Below, piece after piece: positions 13,301 through 24,489 of a stretch of 64,000 nucleotides of DNA; the first letter of the stretch is position 1; each line of letters starts with the position of its first letter. Origin of the DNA: Diacronema lutheri. Lineage: Eukaryota > Haptophyta > Pavlovophyceae > Pavlovales > Pavlovaceae. The notes below the pieces were generated by a model. That model searched no databases and was not told the DNA's origin. It saw nothing but the letters and a program-made list of their open reading frames with translations. The position numbers and the translations under genes are program-made. The stretch spans positions 62,001 to 126,000 of the forward strand of contig JAGTXO010000016.1 in NCBI GenBank assembly GCA_019448385.1, in the 5' to 3' direction.

Positions 13301-16300
13301 CGAGGTAGAGCCACACCGCCTGCACGCGCACCCACACGTCGAGCCGCTCCTGCGCTGCGAGCAGCGCCGCCTCCCATTGGCGCAGCCGGCGCTCGAAGGG
13401 CCGGATGAAGGCCGACGAGCGCATCGCCTGCGCCTTGAGCACGTGCTCGTCGAGTAGCGCCTGCGCGCGGTGCGGCGCGACGCGCGTGCGCGCGCGCGCG
13501 AGCGCCGCGCCGGTGGGCGCGCCGCGCGCACGCGGCGCGCACGCGCACGAGCACGGCGCGCGAGGCGCGTGGCGCGGCGCCGCGCGGCGCGCCGCGCGCT
13601 CGCCTGGACGGGCTCGAGCTGCGCAAGCATGGCGATGCCGGACGCGCGGTGCTCGGCGAGGGCAAACGCGACGCCCGCCCACTCGGAGACCATCTTGTCG
13701 AGGGCGCGCTCGAGCGCGTGCTCCTTGGACGCGACGAGCGACACCTCCTCGATCAGCGGCAGGTGGTCGAGCAGGCCCGCGTCGACGAGCGCGCGCAGCG
13801 TCGCCATCGCGGACGGCGCGCGGATCACACCCGCGGCGGCCGTGAGCGCCGACCAGTGGCGTTCGCGCATGCCCGGGTTGAGCAGCGCGCCGATGAGCGG
13901 CAGCACCGCGCGCGTCTCTCCGAGCCGCTTGTTCAGCTCGTCGACAACGCGCAGCGGCGGCGCGCAGCCCGCGAGCGCGGTCGTCGCGCGCGCCATCTCG
14001 CGCTCGCACGCCACCACGCCCTCCTCGACGAGGGCGGCGGAGACGTTGAGAAGCGGCCCGTCGAACCAGACGGGGTAGGCCTTTGCAAACTCGTTGGCCG
14101 CGTGCCACATGGCGGCGAAGGGCTCGAGCGCCGCGCTCAGCTCGTCGAGCCTCCCCCAGTCCGTCTGCGCCCACCCAAAGATCGACTCTCGCGATGCGAT
14201 CACGCGCGCGCGCGCGCGCGCGTCGGCGACGCGCGCGGCGAAGGCGAGCGCGACGGGCGCGGTCTCGTCGATGTTGCACTCCGCACCACCCAGCCGCGCG
14301 ATGCTCGCGCTGAACTCCGCCTGCGCCGCGTCCAGCTCGTCGGCGAACGCGAGACGCTCGTCGACGAGCTCGGCCTTCGCGCGCGCGCGCGCGCGCTCGA
14401 GGCGGAGGGCCGCATCGTCGTGCGCGGCGGCGAGGCGCTCGGGCCAGCGCGAGAGCGCGACGACGGCGACGAGCGCCTCGTCCGACAGCGCGCGGCGCAC
14501 GCCGTCGAGCAACGCGACGTTGTCGAGCACGTCCGCGCCGACGCGCGCCTCGAGGGCGATCACCGTCTCGGGGTAGGTGTCCAGCTGCGCGCCCATTGCC
14601 GCGACGGCCTCTGCGTCGGGTGCGTCCTGCGTGAGCGTCGCGTGCAGCGACGCGAATTGCGCCGACAGGCGCAGCGCGCGCGACGCGAGCCGCTTCGAGA
14701 CGAGGCCGCAGACCGCGTCGCACAGGCGGTCGGCGCGCGAGGCGAGCGCGTCGCGCGCGCGCGCCGTGCGCACGAGGAGGAGGCCGGCGCTCACGTCGGC
14801 GACGGCGAGCGTGCGCGCGCGTGCGCCGAGCGCGTCGAGCGCGACCGCGCGCGCGTGCAGCTCGGCGACTGTCGCACCGCTCCGCCCGCGCCACGGCGTG
14901 CATGCGGCGAACAGCGCGCGCTCGACAGGCACGGACGCGACGCGCGCGCCGCCGTCCGATCCGGCGCTGCCCTCGTCGTCGGAGCGGGTGGCGTCATCGC
15001 TCTCGCCCTCGCTGCTGCTGCTGCTGCTGCATTCCTCGTCTGAGCGGCCCGCACCGCCGCCGTCTCGCGCGCGCGCGGCGCAGCGCGCGGCCGCCGCGGG
15101 TGCGCCCTCGTCGAGCGCGCGAAGAAAGTCGCTCTCGTCGAGCGCGGCGAGCGGCGCGAACGCTTCGAACGCGCGGAGCAGCGCCGCCGGTCCTGCGCAC
15201 GCCGACGCGACCACCTCGCACACCGCCTGCCGCGCGCGCGCGCGCGCCGGCTCGCGCGACGATGGCGCGGGCAGCGCGGCCTCCGGCAGCTGCAGCAGCG
15301 AGAGGGCCCGTGGCGGCGCGGCGGGCACGCCGCGCGCCGCGTCGGCCGCCACGTCGACCGCGCGCGCGCACACGGCCATCACCTCGTCGAGCGACGGCTC
15401 GAAGCGGAAGCATCCGACGAACTGCGGCACCGCGCGCGCGGCTGCCGCGCACGCATCGCGCGCGGCCGCCTCGGCCGCCGCGTCGGGGTCGGCGGTCGCG
15501 CGCGCCTCGCGCGTGCGAGCGCGCGCCGCGCCGCTGCGCGTCGACGCCGCGCCGAGCGAGCGCGGCGTCGTCGGCAGCTCGATGGCAAGCTCACCGCCAA
15601 TGCCGTCGCGCACCGCGCCGCCGCTTGCAGCCGCGTCTGCGCCGGCGGCCGCGTCCGCGTCCGCGCCGGCGTCGGCGTCAAGCCACTCGCCGTCGGAGCC
15701 GTTACTGTCCGAAGCGCTCAGCGATGCACTCGCGCCGAGCGCCGCCACGCCCTTCTTCGCCGACGGCGACGCGGCGTCGCCAACGCCGTCGCTGTCGCCA
15801 ACGCTGTCGCCGTCGCCAGGCGCGCCGCCGCGCACGCGGCCGACGATGACGGCCGGCGCGGCCGCGTGCAGCTGCGCCCGCCGCGGCGGCGGCGGCGGCG
15901 GCGGCATGCCAAACGTGACGGTGAGCGTGACGAAGAGCAGCGGCGCTGCGTGCGACGTCGATGCGCCCGCGCGCAGCAGCGTGCGCTCGCGCTCGGCGCG
16001 CGGCGCGCGCGAGCCGTCGGCTGTCGCGCGCGCGCACGCGGCGGCCGCGCGCGCCTCGTCGCCAAACGCGAGCGCGCCGTCGCCCTCGTCGATCAGCGGC
16101 AGCGGCGCGGGCTGCTCGGCGCGGTGCGCGGCGAACGCGCTGACCAGCCTGTCGAGCGCGGCATGCACCGCCTGACGGAGGCACGAGGCCATGATCGCGT
16201 CGACGAGGCGCATCAGACGCTCGCCCTCAGAACCCGCGTAGTCGGCGGGGTCCATCGTCTGCGCGCCGTGCGCGAGGCGACGGTGGCGCGCGGTGCGGGC

Positions 16301-18472
16301 GGCGGTGGCGCGCGCACGGGTTGGCTCGCCAGCGGAGCACAAGCGACCGGGCAAGACCCCGCCCACACGGCACGGCGCGCGCGGGCGCAACGGCGGCTGC
16401 CGCGGCGCGGCGTGCACACGCGCGCACGCGCGCGCACGCACGTTGAACACGGGGTGGGCGCGCAAGCCGCCGACGAGCGCGGCCTCGCAAAAGGCGGACC
16501 AATGGTTGACGAGGTGCGCGTGGTACCGGCGCGCCGTCTCGGCTTGCACGCGCGCAAACGCGTCGAGCGAAACCGCACCGCCCACGAGCTCCTCCGCGCC
16601 ATCGTCACGAACGCCACCAAACTCATCAACCGTGGCGCGCGCACCGCCACGCGCCGACGGCGGAACCGACACGTCGGCCGCCACGCCGAGCGCGCCATCC
16701 GCCGGCCCGAGCGCGTACACGCCGTCGGCCAGCCCGCCGCCCTTCGCGCCCGCGCCCCCATCCGCGCCGGACGGCGCCTCTGCGCCCGCGCCGGCGGCGG
16801 CCGCGCGCCGGTGCTTGGCGGCGCGCGCGTCGCGCGCGCCGACGATCGCGCCAGGCTGCGGCTCAAAAGGCGCGCCGCTACGAAACTCGGCGAGCCCAAC
16901 GCTCTCCACGTGGATCGCAACGAGCGCAGGCCGCAGCGCAGGCCGAGCGCTCAGGAGGCGCGCGGCGATGAGCGCGCGCGCGCTCGCGTACCGCTCGGCG
17001 TGCGCGCGGCGCCGCGCGGCCGCGCGCGCGCGCTCGGCGATGGCGTCAGGCGAGTCCGGCTCGTCGCTTTCCGCGTCCGGCTCGTCGCTTTCCGCATCGG
17101 AGCGCGAAGCCGCCGCGCTGTCCGGCGAGCGGGCCGCGCCGCGCCGCGCGAGCGAGCGCGCGGCCGCGTCGCCTGCCGCCGACGGCGCAGGCCGTGCCGT
17201 GCCGGCGGCCTTGCCGTCGGCGTCGAGCGCGCGCGCGCTCTCGCCGATGCCGCGCCGCGCGCGCGAGACCGACGCCGGGCGCTCGACGCCCGGCGAGCGC
17301 GCTGCGCGCGCGCGCGCCGCGCTGTGCGCGCGCGCGCCGCGCTGCGCGTCGACGGCGGCGCGCACGTCGATCGTCGCGTACGCGGCGGCGGGCGGCCTGC
17401 ACGCGCGCATCGCAAAGAGCGCGCCGCTGCGGTAGTCAAGGATCGTCTCCTCGAGCGCGGCGGCGTACTCCGCCTCGACCTGCCCGAGCAGCGACGCCGT
17501 CGCGCCGGCGAGCGCGGCCGCGGCAGCCGCGGCGCCGCGCGAGGGCGGCTGCCCAGGCGGCGGCCGCTGCGCGCCCACGCCGGCGACGGTCGCATCAAGG
17601 AGCGCGCGGTGCGCGCGCGAGCGCGGGCTCATCGGTCGGTGGCCGGGGCTCGCCGGCCGGCGGTTTGGGCTGAGCGGACGTGCGGCCTTGCCCGGGCTCG
17701 GCAGCTGGCGCGCGCCCGCGCCGGCGTCGGGTGCGGCCACCGCGTCGTGGTCGGGCTCGGCAACGACGCGGCCAGCGCGCAGCCAGAGGGCACGCCGCTG
17801 CGCGTCGCGCGGCACGAGGACCGAACGCTCGCGCAGCCGGCGCGCCCACTCGTCTGGGAACGGCGCGACGTCGCGCGCGCCGACGCGCGCGCTCGCCCGC
17901 TCGATGAGCCGTCGCATCGCCTCGGCGCGGCGCGCGCGCGCGCGCCTCCTGCGCTCATTAAACTGCGCCACACTCTCGGCGGCGAAGCGCAGGTTGAGCC
18001 GGCGCACCCATTTGCGCCCACGCGCGCGCGCATCGGCCGCGTCCCACTCGATGAAAAAGAGGCGCCGGCCCGCATCGTACCCGAGCACAATGGCGGGCGC
18101 CCACTCCACGAGTGGCGCGCGCCCCGCCTCGTCACCCTCGTCGTTCCCATCCGACTCCCAGCCGCCGCCGCCGCCGCCGCCGCCGCCGTCGCCGTCGCCG
18201 GCATTTTCGCGCGCGCGGCCGGCGGCGTGCGCGCCCGCCGCCGGCAGGTGCGCGCCATCGCTCGCATGACCCACCGGACGGGGCGGGGCGAGCGTGTGGA
18301 ACTGCGAGTGCGCGCGGATGTGCGCCGGGCGCGCGCGCAGGTCGCCGCCGGCGTGCACGCGGGCGCGTGAGCGCGACTCGGTGCGAGCCGCGTCGTCCGC
18401 ATTGCAAGCCCGCGCCGCGCCCTCGCCCTCCTCGCCCGCGCGCGCGCTCACGCGCCCGCCGCCCTCGCCGCC

Positions 18473-18509
<37 letters not shown>

Positions 18510-19786
18510 CCTCCAAGCGCCAGCGCCATGTCGAGCGTCGGCGCGCGGCGCGCGTCGAGCGCGGCCGCGCGCGCGGCGGCTACGGTCGTACGCCACTCGC
18601 CAAGCACCGCGCCGACGGCGAGCGCTGCCGACGCGGAGAGCAACGCCGCCTCGTCGACGCACGTCGGCTCGCGCACGTCGTCATAGTCGTCAAGCGTCGT
18701 CACGGGGGAAGGCGCGCCAGCGGTCGCAGACGTTACGAGCGCATGCGGCGAGGCGCGCGCGCGTGTGCGCGCAGAGGCGGTCTCGGCTGCGTCCGCGTCC
18801 GCGGCCGCGCTGGCCGCCTCGAGCGCGGCCGCGGTCGAGGCGCCGTCGCGCAGGTCGCGCGCCCGCACGCCGAGCAGCGCGCGCGAGAAGGATGCGCCGA
18901 TCCGTGTGGACGGCGAGACGAGGAGCGCGTCGAGCGCGCGATTGGCGGGCGAGAAGGGCGGCACGCTCGCCGCCGCGGCCGCGAGCTGTGCCGGCGGCGG
19001 GAGCGGAAGCGGCGGCGGCGGCGGGAGCGGCAGCGGCGGCGCGGCTGAGCGCCCCGCTGTTACGGCTCGCCCGCCGCGTTCCGAAAAAGGGCGCAGGCCC
19101 GGCGCGCGCGCGCCGACGGCGACGACATCAGACGTGTCGTCGCCAAGCACGAGCGCGGCTGTCGACGCGAACGCCAATGCGCCGCTCTCACCGCCCGCAC
19201 CCGCGCCGCCGAGCGGCGGCTGCGCATGGAGGCAGTGCGACGGCGCCGTGCCGAGCCGGCCGCAGAAACGCGCGGGCTGCGTGTAGCACGCGTGGCGGTA
19301 GTCGGGGCCGGGCTTTGCGCCCTCCTCGGTGAGCAGCAGCCACGAGTGCTTGGGCATGGACGCGTCGCGCACCGGCGCCGCCGGCGCCGCGCGCGAGACG
19401 AACGGCCGAGCCGGCCGGCCGGCAAGCGGGTGCGGCGCAGCGGGCGGCGTGGGCTCGCCGTACGCGCCACGCAGCGCACAGGCGCGCGGGCTCGTGCGCG
19501 CGGCGGAAGTGCCCGGCCGCGGCGCCGCTGGCGCGGCGGGCGAGCTGGGCGCCGGCCGCGCCGGCGAGCCTCGCCGGCCGGGCGGTACGTCGTGCGCCGC
19601 GCGCGGCGGCGCATCGTGCGTGTTGTGCGGCGGCGCGCCAGGCGGCTGATCGAGCACGCGCAAGGCGTGCGGCACGCGCAAGGTTGTGCTCGAGGTGGGG
19701 CGGCGCGGTGCCGAGTAAGAGTGGGGCGGCGGCGTGTGCACCGGCGCGGGCACCGGCAAGTCGATGACGGCCGGCTGTTCCTCCAT
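1..19786 (-). CDS. DNAH: axonemal dynein heavy chain (C-terminus cut by window edge)
   Basis: Force-generating ATPase subunit of a flagellar dynein arm. Proposed exons, in order of transcription: 19786-16442, 16258-13604, 13460-10389, 10261-8818, 8611-1993, 1874-682, 280-1; every junction keeps phase. AAA1 has GPAGTGKT and Walker B CFDEFNRI near 11800-11640. AAA2 has GPPAGGKT near 10945, AAA3 GPTGAGKT near 8400, and AAA4 the degenerate GLGGSGRQ near 6880. A coiled-coil stalk with the microtubule-binding region spans about 5850-4930. The C-terminal domain is clear ([36 protein letters not shown]). [12 protein letters not shown] in AAA1 suggests a single-headed inner-arm class (inference). About 6200 residues are present, against roughly 4000-4600 usual. 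The excess is a long N-terminal region and Gly/Ala-rich inserts. The start is the first Met in a frame with a short divergent promoter, and the N-terminus is less certain than the motor. Confidence 0.93.
315..608. repeat. 33-bp minisatellite in dynein intron (about 9 copies)
   Basis: Near-perfect tandem copies of a 33-bp unit, visible by its core gcgggcgcgcggggcatggt. They fill most of the 401-bp intron 681-281 of the dynein gene. The unit length is a multiple of three and has no stop in several frames, so repetitive proteins appear on both strands. None is credible as a gene. Confidence 0.95.
8612..8817 (-). other. dynein intron with C-homopolymer before acceptor
   Basis: The donor is ccg|gtgcgc and the acceptor catcag|gctcg. 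On the coding strand a run of about 20 C (8648-8629) lies roughly 17 bases before the acceptor, where a polypyrimidine tract would be. The phase-1 join gives ...SAPG|SSVFDF. Confidence 0.8.
10262..10388 (-). other. dynein intron with very long C-homopolymer
   Basis: The 127-bp intron has donor gcgcag|gtgcgc and acceptor gcgcag|ttccgg, and joins VLAAQ to FRLC in AAA2. The coding strand carries more than 30 consecutive C (about 10327-10292), followed by CCA repeats up to the acceptor. Confidence 0.8.
13461..13603 (-). other. probable GC-AG intron in dynein
   Basis: The family alignment ...EPVQ|ALLDEH fits a donor cag|gcgagc and acceptor gcgcag|gcgcta, both in phase 0. A GT alternative six bases upstream (ccc|gtccag) is also in phase and would remove two residues, so the GC donor is likely but not certain. 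Confidence 0.55.
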
Positions 19787-19848
19787 TTTTTGGTTACTTA
19801 GGAACCCCCATGCTTGCTGGACGGCAAACAGACATTTCCGGACGGGCC
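19787..19848. promoter_or_regulatory. 62-bp divergent promoter region
   Basis: Only 62 bp separate the start codons of the dynein gene (-) and the secreted cysteine-pair protein (+). The stretch is locally AT-richer than its surroundings (a T-run and ttactta near 19785-19800). Any core promoter and both 5' UTRs must overlap here or extend into the opposite gene. Confidence 0.4.
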
Positions 19849-20661
19849 ATGGCGTTCTGCGCGGCCCTCGTGCTCCTCGCCACGGCTCAGGCGGCCGCGG
19901 AGGGCGTGGAGCACCTGCGGCGCGACGGCTCGCGGCTCGAGGACACGCCCGTTTTCTGGTGGTGCAACCAGGCCGGCCGCGAAGACTCACCCGTTTGCAA
20001 GAAGCTCAGATTCAAGAGCGAGCTGCGGTCGATCGACGACCCGGCCGAGCGTGCGCGCGTGATCGCCGAGCGGCGCGACGAGGCAATGGTCCGGCCGAGC
20101 CCTGAGCAGCTCGTGGCGATGCGCTCTGAGGAGCGCGAGATGCTCGCCGCGTTCTGCGCCCTCCCCGAAAAGGCCGATCACCCATTCTGCGCGCGCGAGT
20201 CGATCACTGCGATGCGCGGGCACGACCACGCCGAGCGCGACGCGAGGGAGCGGCTCACGAGGCACGGGGTCGAGGAGCGGCCGATCGTCGAGTACGACAA
20301 GGCCGTCGAGTGGTTCTGCCGCACGGACGGCACCGGTCACGCCGACGGCGCCGCCAACGCGGCATCGTCGATGATCTGCGCGTCGTGGCGGTACCGTTCG
20401 GCAATGCACGGCGCCTCGTCGCACGGCGACGCCGCCGAGCGCAAAGCGGCGATCGTCGACGAGTACCGCAAGGTGAAGGAGGCGCACAGGGAAGTGCACG
20501 ACATCAAGGGGCACATGGCCGAGCAGCAACGCATGCTCGCGGAGTTTTGCGCGCTCGAAGAGAAGCAGGCGACGAAGCTGTGCGTCAAACACCTCGCGCG
20601 CGCGCGCAAGACGGAGCTCAGACGCGAGCTGGCGGGCGCGCGCGACGCGGGGGCGCGCTGA
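19849..20661 (+). CDS. secreted protein with repeated cysteine-pair modules
   Basis: 270 residues starting at the Met of MAFCAALVLLATAQAAA, a typical signal peptide. An in-frame Met 13 codons upstream would bury the signal, so I chose the inner one. No known family is recognised. Four modules each hold an aromatic-Cys pair: WCNQAGREDSPVC, FCALPEKADHPFC, a longer FC...MIC, and FCALEEKQATKLC. Three of the four have exactly ten residues between the cysteines. The linkers are long, charged and probably helical. Secretion to the ER, cell surface or medium is likely, and disulfides within each pair are an inference. Single exon. It is head-to-head with the dynein gene, 62 bp apart. Confidence 0.75.
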   Translation: MAFCAALVLLATAQAAAEGVEHLRRDGSRLEDTPVFWWCNQAGREDSPVCKKLRFKSELRSIDDPAERARVIAERRDEAMVRPSPEQLVAMRSEEREMLAAFCALPEKADHPFCARESITAMRGHDHAERDARERLTRHGVEERPIVEYDKAVEWFCRTDGTGHADGAANAASSMICASWRYRSAMHGASSHGDAAERKAAIVDEYRKVKEAHREVHDIKGHMAEQQRMLAEFCALEEKQATKLCVKHLARARKTELRRELAGARDAGAR

Positions 20662-20991
20662 GGCCAGCGATGGCACACGGAACGTGCTCTCCTCACACTC
20701 TCGACTATCGCCGTGGGAGGGGAGGGGGGGGGGGGAGGTTGCGCTCCCAAAAACGAATAAAACTATAAAGGCGCGAGCTGGCGTCACCTTTCCACGCTTA
20801 GCCTGTCGTTGCAGCCGCGATGCGCCCTTGCGCGCAGCAAGTCAAGCTCCGTGGCCGGGCGCGTGCCAAGGAAGCGGTGGCAAAGCCTGCCAACCCTTGG
20901 CGCAAGGAGTGACATTTGCGTTGGCGCTGGCAAGCGCAGGTCAAGCTCCCCCCCCCCCCCCCCCCCCCCCCCCCACCCTCCCTCACTCGTA
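20662..20991. other. intergenic region between convergent genes, with G and C homopolymers
   Basis: Holds the 3' ends of the secreted-protein gene (+) and the H-NOX/TIR-like gene (-). A G-rich run lies near 20722-20739 and a run of about 27 C near 20948-20974. I see no gene. Confidence 0.7.
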
Positions 20992-23852
20992 CTATTGACG
21001 GGTGCGGGTCGGCGCCGTAGGCCCCTCATCACCGTCGCGTGTCGCGTCGCGCTCGCAGCCAGCGCGCGCCGGCTCTGTCCGACCTGCGCTGCTTCTTTCC
21101 TCGTGCGCGAGGCTGTCGACGCTCGACAACGGCGTGACGTGCGTTGGCCTGCGCGCGTGCGCAGCGAGCGCGCTATTGCTTCCGCCTTTTCCCGGCGTAA
21201 GCCCCTCGACGCTGCTCGGTACGAGCGAGTTTGCGCGCCCACGGCGTCTGGCGGATGCGGGCTCAACGACCAAGTCCTCGAGCGACGGCTTGCGGCCTCG
21301 GCTTGGCGTCGGTGGCTCCCCAACGTGAGCTCGGGACGCACCTGTCGCGGTGCGCACCTCGTGCACCACGCCTGTCTCGACAGACGACAGCGAGCACATC
21401 GACGCAATCGATTCGCGGCGCACCGGCGGCGCCCGCACGGCCTGCTCGCCGTGCGCACCGTCGCCGAGCGTGGCGTGCGTGCTGCTCGCCAAGCGGCACG
21501 CGTACGCGCTGCGCGCGGCGGCTTGCCATTCCGTTGCCGTGAGTGGGCTGGGCGACTTGAGGTCGAGGAACGCGGGCCGCACGGCGAGCGCGCGGCTCGC
21601 GCAAAACAGCGGCTTGAGCTCGTGTTGGTACCACGAGTCGACGCGGCTAGCAAGGTGCGCGCGCCACGTCTTGCCGCCGACCATCCAGCGCATGCGAGCA
21701 CTCACGCCACCGCCCTCTGCCGGCGCGCCGTGCGCGAGCCACGCGGCCGGTCGCGCGCGAGCGAGCACGTCCGCGAGCTGCGCGAAGCCAAGCTCAGCCG
21801 CGAGGCGTGCCCACACGAGCAGGTCGTTCTCCGCCGAGGCGGCCTCGGGGATGGGACTGGCGCGCTTTGCGACGACGACGGCGATCAGCGAGATCACGGC
21901 GAGCTGCACAAAACGCTCAAAATGCTCGACAGACTGGTACATGGCCTCGATGCGCTCGCGCATAAGGCCAATGTCGCTCGTATAGTAGGTGCGCGCGCGC
22001 GCGAGCTTGAATTCGCGGATCGCGGCCACGTAGCGCTGCAGCGTGCGCTCGGAGAGGAAAAAGTCGACGCACAGCTGCACGTGCTCCGTGTCGTGCAGCA
22101 CAAGGAAGAGCGCCCACTCGTACACGCACCTGGCTCGGCGCAGCGCACGGCAGGACGACGCGCGTGAGCGTGCCGCACGCAACGCACGCGGCACGCAGTG
22201 TGCGCCCGGCCGCACAATGCCGCCGCTGCGGCGCACCAGAGGCGCTCGAAGAAGTCCCACGTGAAGAGCACGATCATCCCCTCGCACCTACGCACAAACT
22301 GCTCGAGCATCGCGATCGTCGGCACCATGATCGGGTGCTGCTGCGCGACGCAGCACTTGTCGACCCACAGCGTCACGTCCTGCCACCGCTCGATTGGCGC
22401 GGGCTGCTGCGCGAGCCGCGCGTCGTCCGCCGCGGGGGAGGCGCCGGGCGCACGCGTGGGCGGCGCATCGCCGCGCGATGCGTGGCCAGACGCGAGCACG
22501 CGCGCGCGGCCGACGTGCCGCCGGCGCTCCCACACAACGTCTCGCGCGGCCGACGCGAGCACGGCCGCCTTCACGTCCGAGTAGTCGAGCTTGGCGCCCA
22601 TCAGCTCGCGCCAGTCGGCGGGCGGCAGCCACGTGTGCGAGACGAAGCGCGTCGCAAAGCTGGCCGGCGCCGAGAGCTCGTAGTCGGCGATCGTGCCCAC
22701 ATTGGTGCGCCAGAAGGCAGACGCGCGCGCTAGCTCGCCAACGTCGACAAAGTCGGCAGCCACCTTCCCGCACCGCACGGCGCGCATGAGCGCCGCGCCC
22801 GGGTCGGCGAGGCCGGGCAGCGCCAGGAGCAGCTGGTCGAGCTGCTCTACGAGCGTCGGCTCCTCGAGGCCGCGCGAGGCGGTGCTCGCTCTGGCCGACG
22901 CGCTGTGTGACACCCTCGCCAGCGCCGCGAGGGCCAGATTGTGGAAGGGCACCCATCGCGCTGAGAATGCCGGGCTCACATCGCGCGCGCTCGACGGGCG
23001 GGTGGCAACTGCGGTCTGTGTGCTCGAGGGCCGAGACACGGACGCTTCGCGCGTCCACCACGCCCATCGCGCGCGCGGCTGTGGCGCAGGCGGCGCGGGC
23101 GGTGCGCCTGCACAGCAGGACTCGATGAGTGCGTGGTGCCAGCCGCGCGACACGCGAACCTCGCGCGCCGTGCGAGCGCGAGCGTTGGGTGATGGCGCCA
23201 GCGGTGGATCGTCGGCGACGAGCGTGCACGCCCACGTCGCGTCGAAGCCGGCGTGCGGCGCGTCCAGCCGGCGCATGCCAAGCGCTGCTCCCGTGACGAG
23301 CCTCGCGACGGCGCGCACGACGCCTGCGGCAAAAGGGACGAATACCTCGCCGCGGCTCGACGCGTACCTGGCGCGGGCAGGGCGCGGTACGTACGCACGT
23401 ATGATGAGCGCGAGTTGCGGCCGGTCGTGCGCGCGCGCACGGCCACCCGCCGCGACGCACGAGATGACAAGCGTGCCGTCGGCCGAGCGGCCGTCGACCT
23501 TGAGGATTGGGAAATGCGCGCCGCGGTGCGTGCGCCAAAAGTTGTGGTGCAGCGTATTGACGTTGCGGAGCACGTCGTCGAGTGTCGTGCCGAGCGCGTC
23601 GAGCATGCGCATGTGCCCCATCTCGGCGAGCCAGTCGACGAAGTGCTCACCGAGCGCGCCGAGCGCGGCGCTCGGATCGAGGTTGCGTTCGGCAGCCGTC
23701 GCGCGGAACAGGGCGAGCGTCGTGGCGTCGGCGTACTGCACGGCATCGAGAATAGCATCCTCGTCGACCACGCCCGCTTCGCGCAAAACCGACTGCCATG
23801 CGGCATCATCGGCGACAAACGCGCGCAGCGCGAGGTGTACGATCCCATGCAT
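20992..23852 (-). CDS. H-NOX heme-sensor domain fused to TIR-like domain
   Basis: Exons 23852-23461, 23367-22237, 22129-20992; 886 residues. The N-terminus (about 1-190) is an H-NOX (heme NO/O2-binding) domain. It starts MHGIVHLALRAF, has a His at about 102 (NTLHHNF) at the proximal heme-ligand position, and a YASSR match to the YxSxR propionate-binding motif. That motif is only contiguous after removing a 93-bp intron (23460-23368), which supports the splice. After a linker come FVSHTW (about 372), LWVDKCC (about 465) and RLWCVYEW (about 508-513), a TIR-like fold with the WCxxE element. A hydrophobic stretch VQLAVISLIAVVV follows, then a Ser/Arg-rich tail. Inference: a gas (NO/O2) sensor controlling a TIR-like effector. 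A further in-frame intron in the linker at 440-490 cannot be excluded. Confidence 0.8.
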
Positions 23853-24340
23853 CAGGGCGTCCCGATCCCTTTACTCGCGTCAAGGCGTCGCGAGCGTCGA
23901 GCCGTGCGTATCCCGCGCGTCGAGGCGGGGCGGCCGTTCTATTTATCGTGTGTGCTGAATGACGAATGAATATAACAGCATATAGGCACATCGAGGACTA
24001 TCATGGTTTAAATTGGTTTTCGTCTATTTCTTAGGAGAAGTGGAGAAGACATCTCGTTTTTGGGACAGTCCTCCACGTGGAGAGACGTCGGAGAAGACGT
24101 CGGGGAGGGGGGGGGGGAGGGAGGGGCAAATCTCTCACCGGGCTCTCGTCATGGACCGAATTAAGATGCGTCGGACAGCTTATCACGAGCAGCGGCGCAC
24201 CCGCGGCGCGCGGCCAAGCAACTTTGACTCTGCGTCGAGCAGCTGGGCCCGAGCTTGGTTGGGACTTGGGGCCATTGGCGGGGCACAACTCACAAGCCGT
24301 GCAATGCAACCCGCCACCCCCCTCCTCCTTGCGCCCAAAC

Positions 24341-24373
<33 letters not shown>

Positions 24374-24489
24374 CCCCCCTGCGCCCGCCTAGTGCCGGTA
24401 CGCTGCGTGCTCTCGCGCGCTCACCCCGCCCCCCCTCTTCCTGCCCTTTTGCCAACGGCCGTTCACGGAAGGATCCGAACTCGGAAGGG
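23853..24489. other. intergenic region between divergent genes
   Basis: Upstream of both the H-NOX/TIR-like gene (-) and the papain-like gene (+). An AT-richer patch at about 23938-24065 is the best candidate for promoter sequence. It is followed by a G-run near 24100-24126 and a run of more than 30 C near 24342-24380. I see no gene. Confidence 0.6.

Noticed and set aside
16259-16441. In-frame continuation of dynein through this stretch
   Set aside because: Although open and a multiple of three, it has a GTGCGTGC donor and GCGCAG acceptor and encodes only Arg/Ala/Pro; treated as an intron.
24013-24489. Upstream start for the papain-like gene
   Set aside because: The added residues come from G/C homopolymers and would mask the signal peptide that begins at 24490.
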